DNA of 64,000 nt from NCBI GenBank assembly GCA_963921195.1, contig OY992540.1, forward strand, positions 191,503,576 through 191,567,575, in the 5' to 3' direction. Numbering within the stretch: the stretch's first letter is position 1; every line of letters begins with the position of its first letter. This document shows positions 34,050-44,640 of this stretch, piece after piece. The notes under the pieces are model-generated. The model was not told the origin of the DNA. It was given only the letters and a program-made list of their open reading frames with translations, and ran no database searches. The position numbers and the translations under genes were made by a program. Origin of the DNA: Pegoplata infirma. Lineage: Eukaryota > Arthropoda > Insecta > Diptera > Anthomyiidae.

Positions 34050-36098
34050 TACGGGCGGGCGGACGGACGGACAGACGGACATTCCTAAAATGTCTTGGAA
34101 TCGATCATGGATCATAATATATGGGGCATTCCATGTCAAATCGGACACTTTGAATATTTTTTTTTTAGATTTTCCCAATTTGCTTACAGTTTTTAGTACA
34201 CTTCGAAAACTTCATCGTGGTAAATTTTCAGATTTTTTTGATGACCCGTTCAAAAGATATCGAATTTTTAAAAATTGGTAGTTTGTTCCTTTACTCAAAC
34301 TTCTTTTACTCATAACTTCTTCAATAATGGTCCAAATTTCAAATTTTTTTTTAAATTTTTTGTTTTTTTACGTACTTTAAAAAAAAAATCCCAAAAAATT
34401 CTTAAAAGCGCTCTTGTATGCGATTTTTAAGTTTTAAAATTTAAATCTCATTTTTGAAAATGTTTGTACTTTTGGATTTTTTTGAAAGTTTTTTGTGTAA
34501 AACTTCTATCAATTCTACAAATTTTTTGCCCAGTAGGATCGTGGGATAACGATTATTACTATTTTTTTAAATTTTTTTAAAAATTTTTATTGTAATTTTT
34601 CAATCTTAAAATCATTTCTTCTGCTCCAATGGTGCGTCATAGAGGGGCCATTTCCAAGACCCCATTAATTTTTACGTCTGAACATTTCTTTGGAACAAAC
34701 TAATACCCTATCTCCAATTTCTAAGGGGGTACCCACACAAAATTATATTTTTTGAAATTTGCTCCAACCACTCTAACTGCCCTAAGAGTGCCCTTAGGGC
34801 AATCAAATGTATGACTGACCCACAATATTTTTTTGTCCAAACATTTTCTCTGAACACACCTACCCTTTATCTTTTACTCTTAAGGCGGTCCCCATACAAT
34901 TTTTTTTTATGTATTGTAAATTTGTTTTATTTAATCAGCTTCTACCGGTCCAATGGTGCGTCCGAGAGGGGTCAATAGTGAGAACAACCAACATTTATTT
35001 GTGCCCTACAAAAATTTTTTAAAACACACCTACGCCCTATCTCCCTAAGTAGGCTTCCATTCAGAATTAAATTTTTATAAAATTTGCTCCAACTGTTATT
35101 TGTATGGGAGCCTACTTAGGGAGAGGAGATAGGGCGTAGGTATGTTGTAAAAAAATGCTGTAGGGTAAAAATAAATGGGGGTCGGTCTCCCTAATGACCC
35201 CTCTCGGACGCACCATTGGACTGGTAGAAGCTGATTAAATACAACAAATTTACAAAAAATAAAAAAAATTGTATGGGGACCTCCTTAACAGTTAAAGATA
35301 GTGGGTAGGTGTTCAGAGAAAATGTTTGAACTAAAAAATTATTAAGGGTCGGTACATTTATACATTTTGTTGCTATAAGGGCAGTTAGAGCGGTTGGAGC
35401 AAATTTTGAAAAATGTTGTTTTGTGTGGGAGCCCCCTTAGAAATTGGAGATAGGGTATTAGTTTGTTCCAAAGAAATGTTAAGACGTACAAATTAATGGG
35501 AGTCGGTCTTATAAATGGCCAATCTATGACACACCATTGGAGCAGTAGAAATGATTTTAAGATTGGAAAATTACAATAAATTTTTTCAAAAAATTTTAAA
35601 AATAGTAATAATCGTTATCCAACGATCCTCCTGGGCAAAAAATTTGTAGAATCGATAGAAGTTTTACACAAAAAAATTTCAGAAAAATCGAAGAGTACAA
35701 ACATTTTCAAAAATGAGTTTTAAATTTTAAAACTTAAAAATCGCATACAAGAGCGCTTTTAAGAAGTTTTTTGGATTTTTTTTAAAGTACGTAAAAAAAC
35801 AAAAATTTTGAAAAAAAAAATTTGAAATTTGGACCATTATTGAAGAAGTTATGAGTAAAAGAAGTTTGAGTAAAGGAACATACTACCAATTTTTTAAAAT
35901 TCGATATCTTTTGAACGGGTCATTAAAAAAAATATGAAAATTTACCACGAAAGAGTTTTCAAAGGGTACTTAAAACTGTAAATAAATTGGGAAAATCAAA
36001 AAAAAAAAATATTCAAAGTGTCCGATTTGACATGGAATGCCCCATATACTTTACGGGGTCCCCGATATTTCAATGAGTTGCACACGGAATGACAAAGT
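34050..36098 (-). mobile_element. DINE-1-like element, split by a 1.9-kb palindrome
   Basis: Right piece (36045-36098) reads, on the minus strand, TTTGTCATTCCGTGTGCAAC, TCATTGAAATATCGGG, GACCCCGTAAAGTATAT. Left piece (34050-34121) continues with TATTATGATCCATGATCG and the GTCC/GTCTGTCC block. The palindrome lies precisely in the TATATATA part. Both outer ends are missing. Confidence 0.75.
34122..36044. mobile_element. 1.9-kb near-perfect palindromic (foldback) element
   Basis: TGGGGCATTCCATGTCAAAT on the left and ATTTGACATGGAATGCCCCA on the right. Inverted identity continues through the whole element to a spacer of about 40 nt near 35082 (CTCCCTAAGTAGGCTTCCAT mirrored by ATGGGAGCCTACTTAGGGAG). 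TA on both sides (34120-34121, 36045-36046), though ATAT is equally possible. No transposase. A relative with the same end starts at 63812. Confidence 0.85.
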
Positions 36099-36249
36099 GA
36101 GTCTGCCTAAAAAGAACGCATTGCTCACGATTTCTCAAATATGAAGATAACCATTTCAATACGATACCATTAAATCCAATTACACTCAACTTATATAGCA
36201 AAAGATTATGGTTGACCTTATCAAATGCTTTACTGAAGTCAGTATAAAT
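36099..36249 (-). pseudogene. Retrotransposon ORF2 fragment, RT palm, downstream of a hAT insertion
   Basis: Minus-strand translation IYTDFSKAFDKVNHNLLLYK, then LSVIGFNGIVLKWLSSYLRN, then REQCVLF. This is RT motif A (Asp in TDFSKAFD) and the following palm helix of CR1/Jockey-type elements. It continues in frame from the upstream fragment ending at 38147 once the hAT and one GTATAAAT copy are set aside. It stops abruptly at a DINE fragment near 36098, so the YADD box, thumb and 3' end are gone. Confidence 0.85.
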
Positions 36250-36671
36250 CAAGGTTGGCAATCGAAACGAATAACGGTATCGATATCGGTATTGGTATCG
36301 TTTTTTTATTTATTTCGGTATCGGTATCGGTTACGGTATTTGAGTTGAATCGGTTACGGTATTACCGATACCGAAACGTCGATACCGGTACGTACCGGTA
36401 TTATCCAAAAAAATGGTAAAAATATAAAAAACGCACAAAAACTTAAATTTTTTTTCAATTTTAATACTAAAACACGTATTTACGTACTTATTTTTAGCAT
36501 GTTTGCTAAAATGCGCTTTAAAATGTGAAAAAAAAAATTAAATTGCGTTTTCTTAGGGGGTCGGCCGAGAAAACTGTAATTTTCTTATCCCCTTGATCAA
36601 AGTGCAGGACTTTTAAGTTATTCTGACATAAAAAGGTTTCATTTGTTGCAGAAAGAGAAAAAAAAATATGT

Positions 36672-37619
36672 AAAAAAGTAGAAGAGTTAAATTCGACTTA
36701 CAAGGAAGGTCTCCCTGGTGTCACCTGCCGATCTTTATGGAATTGGTTTTATTTTGTAGAGTATAAAAAATAAAGGGACACGTATTTTTATTTAGTGGCC
36801 CAAATTCATATTTAGGGGGTGAAAATGAGGGGGAAGAAACGGTAATTTTTCAGTTTTTTGCGTTTATCTCATATATTATACAAGTAAACCTAGTCATGTT
36901 GCATACAAAATAAAAGGTCTTTGGAAAACCTATCTCCATGTGCAAAGAACGGTCCAAACATGCACAAATTTTCGTCATATTGAGTAAAATGACAAAATTG
37001 TTGGACATTTTTGTTAATAAGTCGAAAAATATATAGGTATTTTAATTACCTTTAATCTAATACCAAATACGACTATATTAGTTTTGAGCAAATAGGCGTA
37101 AATCGTAAAAAACTGAAAAAGGCCAATTTCCCTCCATGCAAATCGAACCTCCTAAAAATGAGTTTGGGCCGCTAAAAAAAATAAGTGTCGAATTAATTTT
37201 CGTTCTGAAAAACATATCCAAATGTCATGAAGATCGGAGGGTGACACCAGGGAGACTCTCCTTGTTAGCCGAATCCATGAATATCCACGGTGCCCTTTTA
37301 AAGTGATAGTTAGTTTTCTAACTTAAAAAAAAAAATTAACAATTTTGATTAGAAATAATTTATTTTGAGTAAAAAACTTTTTTTAGTCATTTTCGAAAAA
37401 AAAAATTACAACATTTTTTTTTGAGTGTAAAATTTTTTTCGAGTGTAAGTTTTTTTTTGCTTAATTGTAAAAATATTTTTGAGTGACAAAAATACTTTGT
37501 TAAATATTTTTCTATGACTCTTCCATGTTTTTAATGCTGGTTTAACGGGTTTTTCAACATGTGGACTTAAGGTGAAACCAATTTGAAATTCACGGTTTTG
37601 AAATAATTTTTGAACCACG
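36672..37619 (-). mobile_element. DINE-1-like 3' half, interrupted in its hairpin
   Basis: On the minus strand the 3' terminal hairpin reads GGATTCGGC then, after the 36701-37264 insertion, AGTCGAATTTAACTCTTC and TACTTTTT. The body (37268-37619) includes TTGAAAAACCCGTTAAACC and TTTTTGAGTG-type words shared with DINE B. The 5' half is missing. Confidence 0.6.
36701..37264. mobile_element. PIF/Harbinger-like element with TTA duplication, inside a DINE hairpin
   Basis: CAAGGAAGGTCTCCCTGGTG on the left, CACCAGGGAGACTCTCCTTG on the right, TTA on both sides (36698-36700, 37265-37267). Close relative of 50385-50983 (shared TTTATGGAATTGGTTTTATT). Non-autonomous. Confidence 0.8.
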
Positions 37620-37872
37620 AAGTCCTATAAATATCAAAAAAAATCCTTGGGCACCCACATCGCGGATTAAATAAAAATCCCCAAAAAACTTAACTATACT
37701 TAGGGTTGCGGAAAGCTTCTATTGAGAGTCTAAATGATTTCAAAAAAATTTCGTGAAAATCAATAATTTTCTTCTGCTCCCGCATAGCGGTTGAAGTATG
37801 ATTTTTTTTTGGAAATTTTTACTTAATCCATGATGTGGGTGCCCAAAGATTTTTTTGATTTTTATGAGACTT
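37618..37872. repeat. Small inverted repeat
   Basis: CCTTGGGCACCCACATCGCG (37646) is mirrored by TGATGTGGGTGCCCAAAGAT (37831), and outer GAAGTCCTATAAATATC by GATTTTTATGAGACTTC. Probably a MITE within the hAT-like element. Confidence 0.55.
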
Positions 37873-38146
37873 CGGGGAGGCATTTGGAGTACGATTTTTC
37901 ATATACAAAAACCAAAAAAATTACAAATTTTCTATTATTTTTTTTTGTAAAAAAAACATGTTTTTAAGGAAAAACCGTTTTAATACCGTTTCAATACCGG
38001 TACGTACCGGTATCGAAGGAAAAGGTTTTTGGATACCGGTATCCGATACCAAAACTAAGTTTCGGTATTGGTATTGGTACCGGTATTCAATTTAAAGGGT
38101 TTTGAAACGGATAACGGTATTGAAAAGGTATCGATTGCCAACATTG

Positions 38147-40014
38147 GTATAAATCGCATCAGTCTGTAGACCTGAAGTAAAACCACTAATGATATTAGTA
38201 GAAAATTGAAGCAAATTAGTATTAGTCGATCGACCCTTACGAAAACCATGTTGACATGGCACTAAAATTGAAGATACATGGTAGGACACAATATCAGTGA
38301 CAAGTTTCTCAAATAGTTTAGGAATTGCACTCAATTTAGCAATTCCCCGATAATTTGAAACGTTCACAACACTTCCAGATTTATGTAGCGGAATTAAAAA
38401 GGATTTCTTCCAAAATGAAGGAAAGTAACCCATTTTCAATGAAGAGTTAAACAAAAAGGTCAATGGGGCTGACAGAGTCCCCGAGCAAAATTTTAAAACA
38501 GAGGCCGGAACCCCATCGGGACCAGCGCTATACGTAATCCTTAACTTGTTCATGTTTGAGTGAACAGAAGCTACGTCCAATAAAGGACGACTCAGAGAGC
38601 TTGCTCTCTGAATCTCAAACGGATACAGAGAGTCCAAGTCATACTCCCTATCAGAGTATGTAGTAGCAAAGAAATCCGCAAATGCGTTCGAAATTGAATA
38701 ATCATCTGAAAACTCAACATCATTTAATTTAACCACTGTGGGGTAAGTTGAAGAACTCCGCTTTGACTTAACGAAGCGGTAAAAAGATTTAGGATCACGT
38801 TTAAAATTCTCCCTAACCTTATCTAAATAAATTGCATACGCCCTACGAGATTCCACATTAAACGAACTTCTAGCCACTGAATATCTACTAAAATCTACAT
38901 TAGAACCCGATTTTTTATATTTCTTAAACCATTTACTCTTAACATTTTTCAGTTTAGATAAAAGCCTAGACCCCCAAGGGGGACCATTTTCAGATCGAAT
39001 CTGTATTTTTGGAACTGATTCCAAAAAGCAGTGAAACAAAATTTCATAAAACATATTCAACCTTTTATCAAAATCACGCACCCCTTCAATATCAGTGCAA
39101 AATGCCGACCAATTAACATTTGAAAGAAGCGAATCTAACTTCGCAATATTCGCGCGCTCAAAACAAAAAACTTTTCTGTGAGACGAAACAGATAATGGCA
39201 AAGTCCCAAAAGGAAACGAATAAGTAATACCTAGAGTTGGGTGATAACAATCCTCAGGAGTTGATACGGGATCAACTCTACTCACTTCACATAACGATGG
39301 GTCATTAACTAAAACTAAGTCCAAAGTTCTACGTTTGGAATTTAAAACATAATTCAATTGAAATAAATTTAAATCAGTCAGTGGAGATAAAAATTTTAGC
39401 GAAATATCATCTGAAGTCAATGGAATTAATGACTGTGTATCAGGCAAAGAATGCCATGAGACGTAAGGTAAATTAAAATCACCTAAAACAATTATAGAAT
39501 CAGTATTCTTCATCCTAGAAACAACAAATCCAATAGCATCCAAATGAGTGTCATAAACTAATGAATCAGACAGAGGAGGAATATAAGAACAAGTAACAAA
39601 AATAGATTTCTGCCCAAATTTGATACTAACTGCAACAAACTCTATTTTCACGAATTTATCAGATACAATTTCCTCCGATGGTAAACAGCTTTTTACAGCT
39701 ATTAAAACACCGCCACCCTTTTTTATCTTTTCAATCTTCTCAGTCTTTTTAATTTTGTCAACGTTCCGAACTTTCTCAACACCACTTATATTTGAATCAC
39801 CAACAACCTCCTCGCATACGCGGTCTTTCCTATAAATCCTAAAATCATTACACAAAATCTCAGAATTTAATATCCTACCATTTAACCACGTTTCCGTAAA
39901 TGTGATTACCTGGTAGTCAAAATTAAAACTGTCCACAAACAACCTAGTCAATTTAGTGTTCAAGCCCCTAACATTCTGGTAGCATATGCCCAAAGCACTA
40001 TTGACACTAATCAG
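38147..40014 (-). pseudogene. Retrotransposon ORF2: endonuclease and N-terminal RT, split by a hAT
   Basis: Would encode the nicking endonuclease and reverse transcriptase of a CR1/Jockey-like non-LTR element. Counting from a TTG at 39993: endonuclease about 1-260 (CYQNVRGLNTKL at 4, TETWLNG at 33, GGGVLIAV at 93, VLGDFNLP at 169), with an extra lysine-rich loop at about 61-92; then a linker with NVKSKWFKKYKKS; RT fingers from about 480 (AGPDGVPASVLK, LIPLHKSGS, NYRGIAKLSAIPKLFEKL, QHGFRKGRSTNTN). The frame enters the hAT after DAIYT, giving a spurious tail. There is no ATG in this frame before about residue 161, well inside the endonuclease, so it probably depends on ORF1 translation (see the frameshift site). 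No other disabling change was noticed in this part. Confidence 0.9.
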
Positions 40015-40020
40015 TTTTTT
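40011..40020 (-). promoter_or_regulatory. Putative -1 ribosomal frameshift site, A AAA AAC then stop
   Basis: On the minus strand ORF1 ends TCA AAA AAC TGA. The heptamer A AAA AAC (40020-40014) is a classical -1 slip site in the correct phase, and ORF2 lies in exactly the -1 frame (CTG ATT AGT GTC...). TTAGTGT just after the stop can pair with ACACTAA about 45 nt on, a modest stem. With no ATG at the ORF2 start this makes a fused ORF1-ORF2 product plausible. Function is inferred. Confidence 0.5.
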
Positions 40021-41117
40021 GAAGCCGTATCCGCTACAGATGATAGACTAACCACCTTCCTGTCTCTACCATAGTCGCGAAAGACAAACTCCTTAACAAA
40101 TGCGCCCTGAGGCCAAAAATCCTTCTTCATAATGATCTCAAATATTTCATCAGAGACCACTATCTTAAAGGACGACAACCTATCTGAGTAATTTCCCTTC
40201 ATTTTAAAGGGAGATATCAAACCATCTACATCAATTCTCGACTTAATATAAAATTTCACCTCCTCGACCGTCGTATCCGGCAATAAGCGGGAAACAAAAA
40301 CTGTCTTTCTCGGGGGAACAACAGCCAAGTCCCTAGGCCTAGAGCCAGATGGTAGAGGATCAGCTAGTGGAACAACAGAAGGTGTTACAACAGAAGATTG
40401 TTCACCTAAAGTTGGTACACCAGAAATCCGACCCGAAGAAAGTAGTAAACCAGAAGTAGTACCAGCCGCCTCAGTAAGACCTAATGCATCAGTATCCATA
40501 GGTTCCTCTGCAGCACGTGCTACAACCTCTGCAAAACTCCGAGAGCCAATTGGAGAACCATTTGACTCCGCACCCGAAATACCCTGCGATAGATCTTTCT
40601 CAGCCGGTAAAGCTGAGGAAGATTCCTTAACCGGGTCATCCGAAGTCGCTATGGACTTCGTTGGTACTTCCCCATCAGAAACACTCGGAAGTGGACCCTC
40701 CTCAATTGGCTTGATTGAAGATGTGCCCGAATCCGAACCATCTGATGACGGAACAGAGTTTGCCGGTTTCTTACGCCTCGGAGAGGGAACGGATGCCGCC
40801 ATCGACACCTTATCCAACTCCACGTACTCGGAAACCATAGCCCCGAACTTATTAAAGCGTACGACAATATCAGAGAGATCATTGCCGAGCTTCAATATTT
40901 CGGAGTTTACGCCCTTGAAAAATCTAAAAAAATCTACACTAACTTTTCTACACTTCACACAACGCCAATGAATACCATCCTTTTTCAAGATATCAGCATC
41001 ACGGCCCGTAAGACCAGCACACGCTACATGGCAACACCCTTCACACAACCAACAAGAAATCATTCGTGCAGGTTTAGTGATAGTACAAAACATACTTAAG
41101 CACTTGAAATTCTCCAT
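40011..41117 (-). CDS. Retrotransposon ORF1 protein with PHD-type zinc finger
   Basis: ATG at 41117 gives 368 codons; an upstream GTG at 41165 is less likely. The product should be the RNA-binding, chaperone-type partner of the element. Residues 6-56 form a C4HC3 pattern (C6, C11, C22, C25, H30, C33, C53, C56), as in PHD-type fingers of CR1/Jockey-group ORF1 proteins. A Ser/Pro/acidic disordered middle follows (SVPSSDGSDSGTSS and similar). The C-terminal third (KTVFVSRLLPDTTVEEVK to DFWPQGAFVKEFVFRD) resembles the RRM-like ORF1 domain with its WP-G motif. The stop TGA (40011-40013) directly follows AAAAAAC. The frame is intact over its full length. It lies upstream of ORF2 on the same strand. 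Confidence 0.85.
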   Translation of the reverse strand: MENFKCLSMFCTITKPARMISCWLCEGCCHVACAGLTGRDADILKKDGIHWRCVKCRKVSVDFFRFFKGVNSEILKLGNDLSDIVVRFNKFGAMVSEYVELDKVSMAASVPSPRRKKPANSVPSSDGSDSGTSSIKPIEEGPLPSVSDGEVPTKSIATSDDPVKESSSALPAEKDLSQGISGAESNGSPIGSRSFAEVVARAAEEPMDTDALGLTEAAGTTSGLLLSSGRISGVPTLGEQSSVVTPSVVPLADPLPSGSRPRDLAVVPPRKTVFVSRLLPDTTVEEVKFYIKSRIDVDGLISPFKMKGNYSDRLSSFKIVVSDEIFEIIMKKDFWPQGAFVKEFVFRDYGRDRKVVSLSSVADTASKN

Positions 41118-41508
41118 CACCAATAAATTAATAAAATTAGTTACAAAAATTCTCAAAAAATTCACAAAAATTTAAAATAGTTTAAATGAAAATAAAATTT
41201 GACCTTACTTATCCAGAATGTACTGTAAAAAAAATAAATAAGTAGTTATTTACAATACACTGTATTGGCAACGTTTAAAAACAAATAAAGCACAAAAGGG
41301 AATGCAAATTATAACAACAAACACAGTACATAAAAACAGCAACAGTATTTTAATATTATTTTAATACACTGATTTACTGTCGAAAATATATTTTAATTTG
41401 TATAAAAAAACACAATAAACACTAATAAAACTTTTTAGTATTGTAACTAAAACACTTTTTACAATAATAATTAATTTAAAACACAAAAATTTAACATATT
41501 TTGGACAT
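41118..41508 (-). other. 5' untranslated region of the second retrotransposon
   Basis: AT-rich DNA between the ORF1 start and the next DINE fragment; its right boundary is set by where DINE sequence appears. Internal promoter elements could not be identified. TTTACAATACACTGTATTG is a small palindrome near 41250. Confidence 0.4.
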
Positions 41509-41562
41509 TTTAGAGGATACTGATGAACTCGGCCAAGTCGAATTTAATTTTTTTCACTTGTT
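41509..41562 (+). mobile_element. DINE-1-like 3' terminal fragment
   Basis: AGAGGATACTGATGAACTCG then GGCCAAGTCGAATTTAATTT and CACTTG are the DINE terminal hairpin and end. Its orientation is opposite to the DINE piece at 36045-36098, so the retrotransposon was not simply inserted into one DINE. Confidence 0.7.
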
Positions 41563-42583
41563 TGTTTTTGTTATTAAAAACACAAATATTTTTTTTCAAA
41601 ATTGTTTTTCAATTTTTTCTGTGTATGTGATATTAAAACTGGTACGAAATTGAATGCATTAAGAACAAAATGAATGGAATGAGATACATTGTAGAATATT
41701 AAGGAAAGTCAGAGAGTGCGAGAAATTTAAAAATAGGAGTAGATTTTGTAGCAGGAAATAATGCACTACTAAAAAAGGAGTAGATATTTTAGGGGTTTGA
41801 GACAATAAAAAGGAAAGAAAAGTTATGGTTAGTGTAGAATAAACATTTTCTTGGCAATATTTATTAATTTCTATTAAAATCATTAATATTTAAAAACAAA
41901 AAATGAATTATAATGAGAAATTAAATAAAGAGAACTTTGTAAATCATGTTTGCTGCATGGGTTACCATTGCAGTTTTCAATTATATTTGCAGTGTTTGGT
42001 CAAAAAATACTGTCTCTCTATTCTATTTCATATATAGCAAAGCGGCGGCAAGCGGTACTTGCAGCTGAAGGGGGATACTTTCACAGTGAAAGAGTCAATC
42101 ACCGTTCGAAGGTCATAGGTTTGGTGTATTGTACATTTATACAACAGAGTCCTTGAGAATTAACAAAAACTGGAACAAATATTATATATACATATAGCGA
42201 AAGGATATTTTCTCTGTGTATTAACTGAAAATATATTTATGTGTTTATGTATATGTGATTTATGTATGTGTGTGTGTTAATGTATGAGTGTAGCCAAAAG
42301 GATTGTTTAAGTCATAAAAAAACATGACCTTACACAATATTAAACATTACGATAGACCAACGAGAGGAACAGGGGTTTTTAACAATATAAATTGTGTATA
42401 TTTTTTTTTTACTACAATCAAGAAAAACTGAGAAATTTTGAAAGCAACAATTTGAAAAAATGACTTAAAATTCACTTCTTAATAAAAGCTCAAAATTATT
42501 TTTAAGAAAAAGAATTCGGATTATATTTAAATTTTGCAATTTTCGTAAATTTTTTCTTAAAATACACTTATGAATTAAAATTA
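41563..42583. other. Mostly unique DNA containing copy 1 of the triplicated sequence
   Basis: No repeat family seen apart from the entry at 42086. Microsatellite-like TGTGTGTGTTAATGTATG lies near 42269. Frames of 60-75 codons here lack domain signatures. Confidence 0.4.
42086..42190 (+). repeat. Triplicated non-TE sequence, copy 1
   Basis: GTGAAAGAGTCAATCACCGT through TTATACAACAG (42086-42147) is identical over 62 bp to 48776-48837, with further similarity CCTTGAG...AACTGGAACA to 42190. A diverged third copy is at 49178. The shared CATGGGTTACCATTGCAGTT lies about 130 bp upstream (41955), and about 110 bp upstream of copy 2. It contains AAGGTCA, a nuclear-receptor half-site word. Function unknown. 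Confidence 0.7.
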
Positions 42584-43103
42584 GACAGTGATATAAAATC
42601 GAACTTTCCGAATCGGAATGGGGTGAAACCAAAAGCAATTGAAATTTGACATTTCACATAAAAAACCCTCAAGGCTTTAAAGTTGATGATTTTAAAGGAT
42701 TTAAAATTTTTGTGTACTGAACATGTCCTACCTTAGGGGCACCTGGTGGCGCCCCTATTGGACATGTATGGTCCAGAGTTCAAACTTAAGCTTAAAATTA
42801 CGTAAGCTATAACTGATATGAATTTCGCTGCAATCGGTTCAGTATCTACTTACTGAGTAGACAAATTATTAAAAAATTAACCACTGTGCACCGTTGCGTA
42901 TGATTGTTATGTAATTTCAAAATTAAGTATACGCCACTTGTACAGTTTTCAATTATTATAATAAGAGTTCACCCACTTCGAATGCGTGTAAAAAAAATCT
43001 AGCGCTGAACTAAAAAAACGGCCTTGAGGGGTTTGTTATGGAATATGTCAACTTTCATTTGCTTTTGGTTTCATCCCATTCCGGTTTGGGTTGTTGCACT
43101 GTG
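42584..43103. mobile_element. CACAGTG-ended element, copy 2 (compact)
   Basis: Starts GACAGTGATATAAAATCG (first base changed) and ends TTGTTGCACTGTG; TTA on both sides (42581-42583, 43104-43106). Subterminal GGTGAAACCAAAAGC and GCTTTTGGTTTCATCCCATT mirror. Internally AGGGGCACCTGGTGGCGCCC forms a strong small palindrome. About 520 bp, uninterrupted. Confidence 0.75.
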
Positions 43104-43230
43104 TTATTAATTATACGTCTAAGGTCTTTTAGTAGATAATTTTAATAGGATAGCGTGGTGTAGCTCCATGAATTACAGAGCAAATTGAAAAAAAATTTCG
43201 GTACAAGAGAAAGAACCCACACAAAGTCTA

Positions 43231-43790
43231 CACTGAAAAAAATAAAACTGTAAAGTTAACAAACTTTTTTTTGTTAACTCGAGTTTACTGGCTTTTTAGC
43301 AAATTTTTAGTTAAAATCAGCGTTTTAACTACTTTTTTTAGTTAAGTTCGATTTACGAAAATACTAGTTTTGTACAAATTTGGAATTAATTTTTTTTGTT
43401 GACTTTAAAACTGAGTTTACGAATTTTTACTAATTAATTTGCTAATTTTTTGTAACATTTTTGTCAAGTCGAAAATTTTAAACATTTCTTGTGTAGCCTC
43501 CTATGCAAATCTCATTAGTCCTACTTAAGCTGAACTTAACGCTGTGAAAAATATTTTTTTTTTATTTTAAAAAAAAGGTTAGCTGAATTCACCTAATAAA
43601 AAATGTTACGAAATTTTCAGCTGAATTTTTAGTTAAAATTACTGTTTTTTTGCTACATTCATTCTACAAAAAGTTAACTAAATATTTTTTGTTAAATTAA
43701 CTAGAAATTTAGTAGGTTCAAAATCAGGTGTTTTTTTAGTTAAATTTAACTAAATTTTTTGCCAACTTTACAGTTTTTTTTTTTTGAGTG
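43231..43790. mobile_element. TA-flanked CACTGAAAAAAATAAAACTG element
   Basis: Left CACTGAAAAAAATAAAACTG then TAAAGTT; right AACTTTACAG, T run, GAGTG; TA at 43229-43230 and 43791-43792. The interior repeats TTAGTTAAA-type words on both arms. Non-autonomous. Confidence 0.75.
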
Positions 43791-43792
43791 TA

Positions 43793-44640
43793 CTAAAGAC
43801 TCAGAATCCTGTGGCAGTGTTGGCAGCCATTTCTAATATTCCAAAACTTTTTTTTATATATTTGTTGAACTAAATTAAGTTTTCATTTTTTTAAAAATTT
43901 AGCTTCAATTTTTTTTTTTAATTTTTATCGTCATTGTAATGTCGCCACAAACTAAACAAAAAATACCTAGTCATTTGTTCAATTCCCCAATAAACCCCTT
44001 TCATAACCCTCTCTCTCTCTCTCATTCCATCAAACATTACCCTCTCAACAAAATTTATGTTGATAAAAAAACATGCACTTTACAGAACACTCTATACACT
44101 TGCAAGTTGCAACAACAAAACTAGCATTAGTTTTTAGTTTGAGAGCTTAAAAAAATAACAAACACTCACATTTAGACGACACCAACACATTTACAAACAC
44201 ATACTAATACTATGGTGCATGTTAAACTCAATAGCATCGCTGGTATATTTAAACGTCAGTGCAATAGCAACAACAACTACACCATCATACTACTATTCTA
44301 ATGCAACAAAGTCAATATAGTATAAGTTCAACAACATTTTCATACAAAATCCTTGAGAGTCATTGAAAAAAATGTAGAAAAAAAAAAAATAAATAAATAT
44401 AAAATAAATAAAATAGATTGTAGAAAAAAAAAAATTAGCAAAATGTGTATAGAAAATAGATAAAAAAGTGCACAAAACTATTTTTCATTTAAAACCATTT
44501 TTTTTTGTTGAAATTTTAAAATGAGAATAGTTTTGGTAAACGAGTGAGAATTATTTTGTAAAATGGGGGAAAAATTAATCGTATCATTTAATAGGATGAG
44601 TAATGGTGTTAAAAAAAGGAAAAAACACGAGATTTGAAAA
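43793..44640. other. Unique-looking DNA, no gene
   Basis: Includes CTCTCTCTCTCTCATTCC (44011), AGCAACAACAACTACACC (44265) and A-rich runs near 44370-44430. Resembles fly intron DNA. A 61-codon frame at 43939 has no domain. Confidence 0.4.

Larger units (their letters stand above)
36250..38146. mobile_element. hAT-like element inside the retrotransposon RT domain
   Basis: Ends CAAGGTTGGCAATCGAAACG and (complement) CAATGTTGGCAATCGATACC. GTATAAAT is duplicated exactly at 36242-36249 and 38147-38154. Subterminal words such as CGGTATCGGTATCGGTTACG recur at both ends. It carries a DINE fragment (36672-37619), a Harbinger-like element (36701-37264) and a small inverted repeat (37618-37872). No transposase. 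Confidence 0.9.

Noticed and set aside
40651..40971. 106-codon plus-strand frame
   Set aside because: Shadow of retrotransposon ORF1 on the other strand; same for frames inside 18769-22107.
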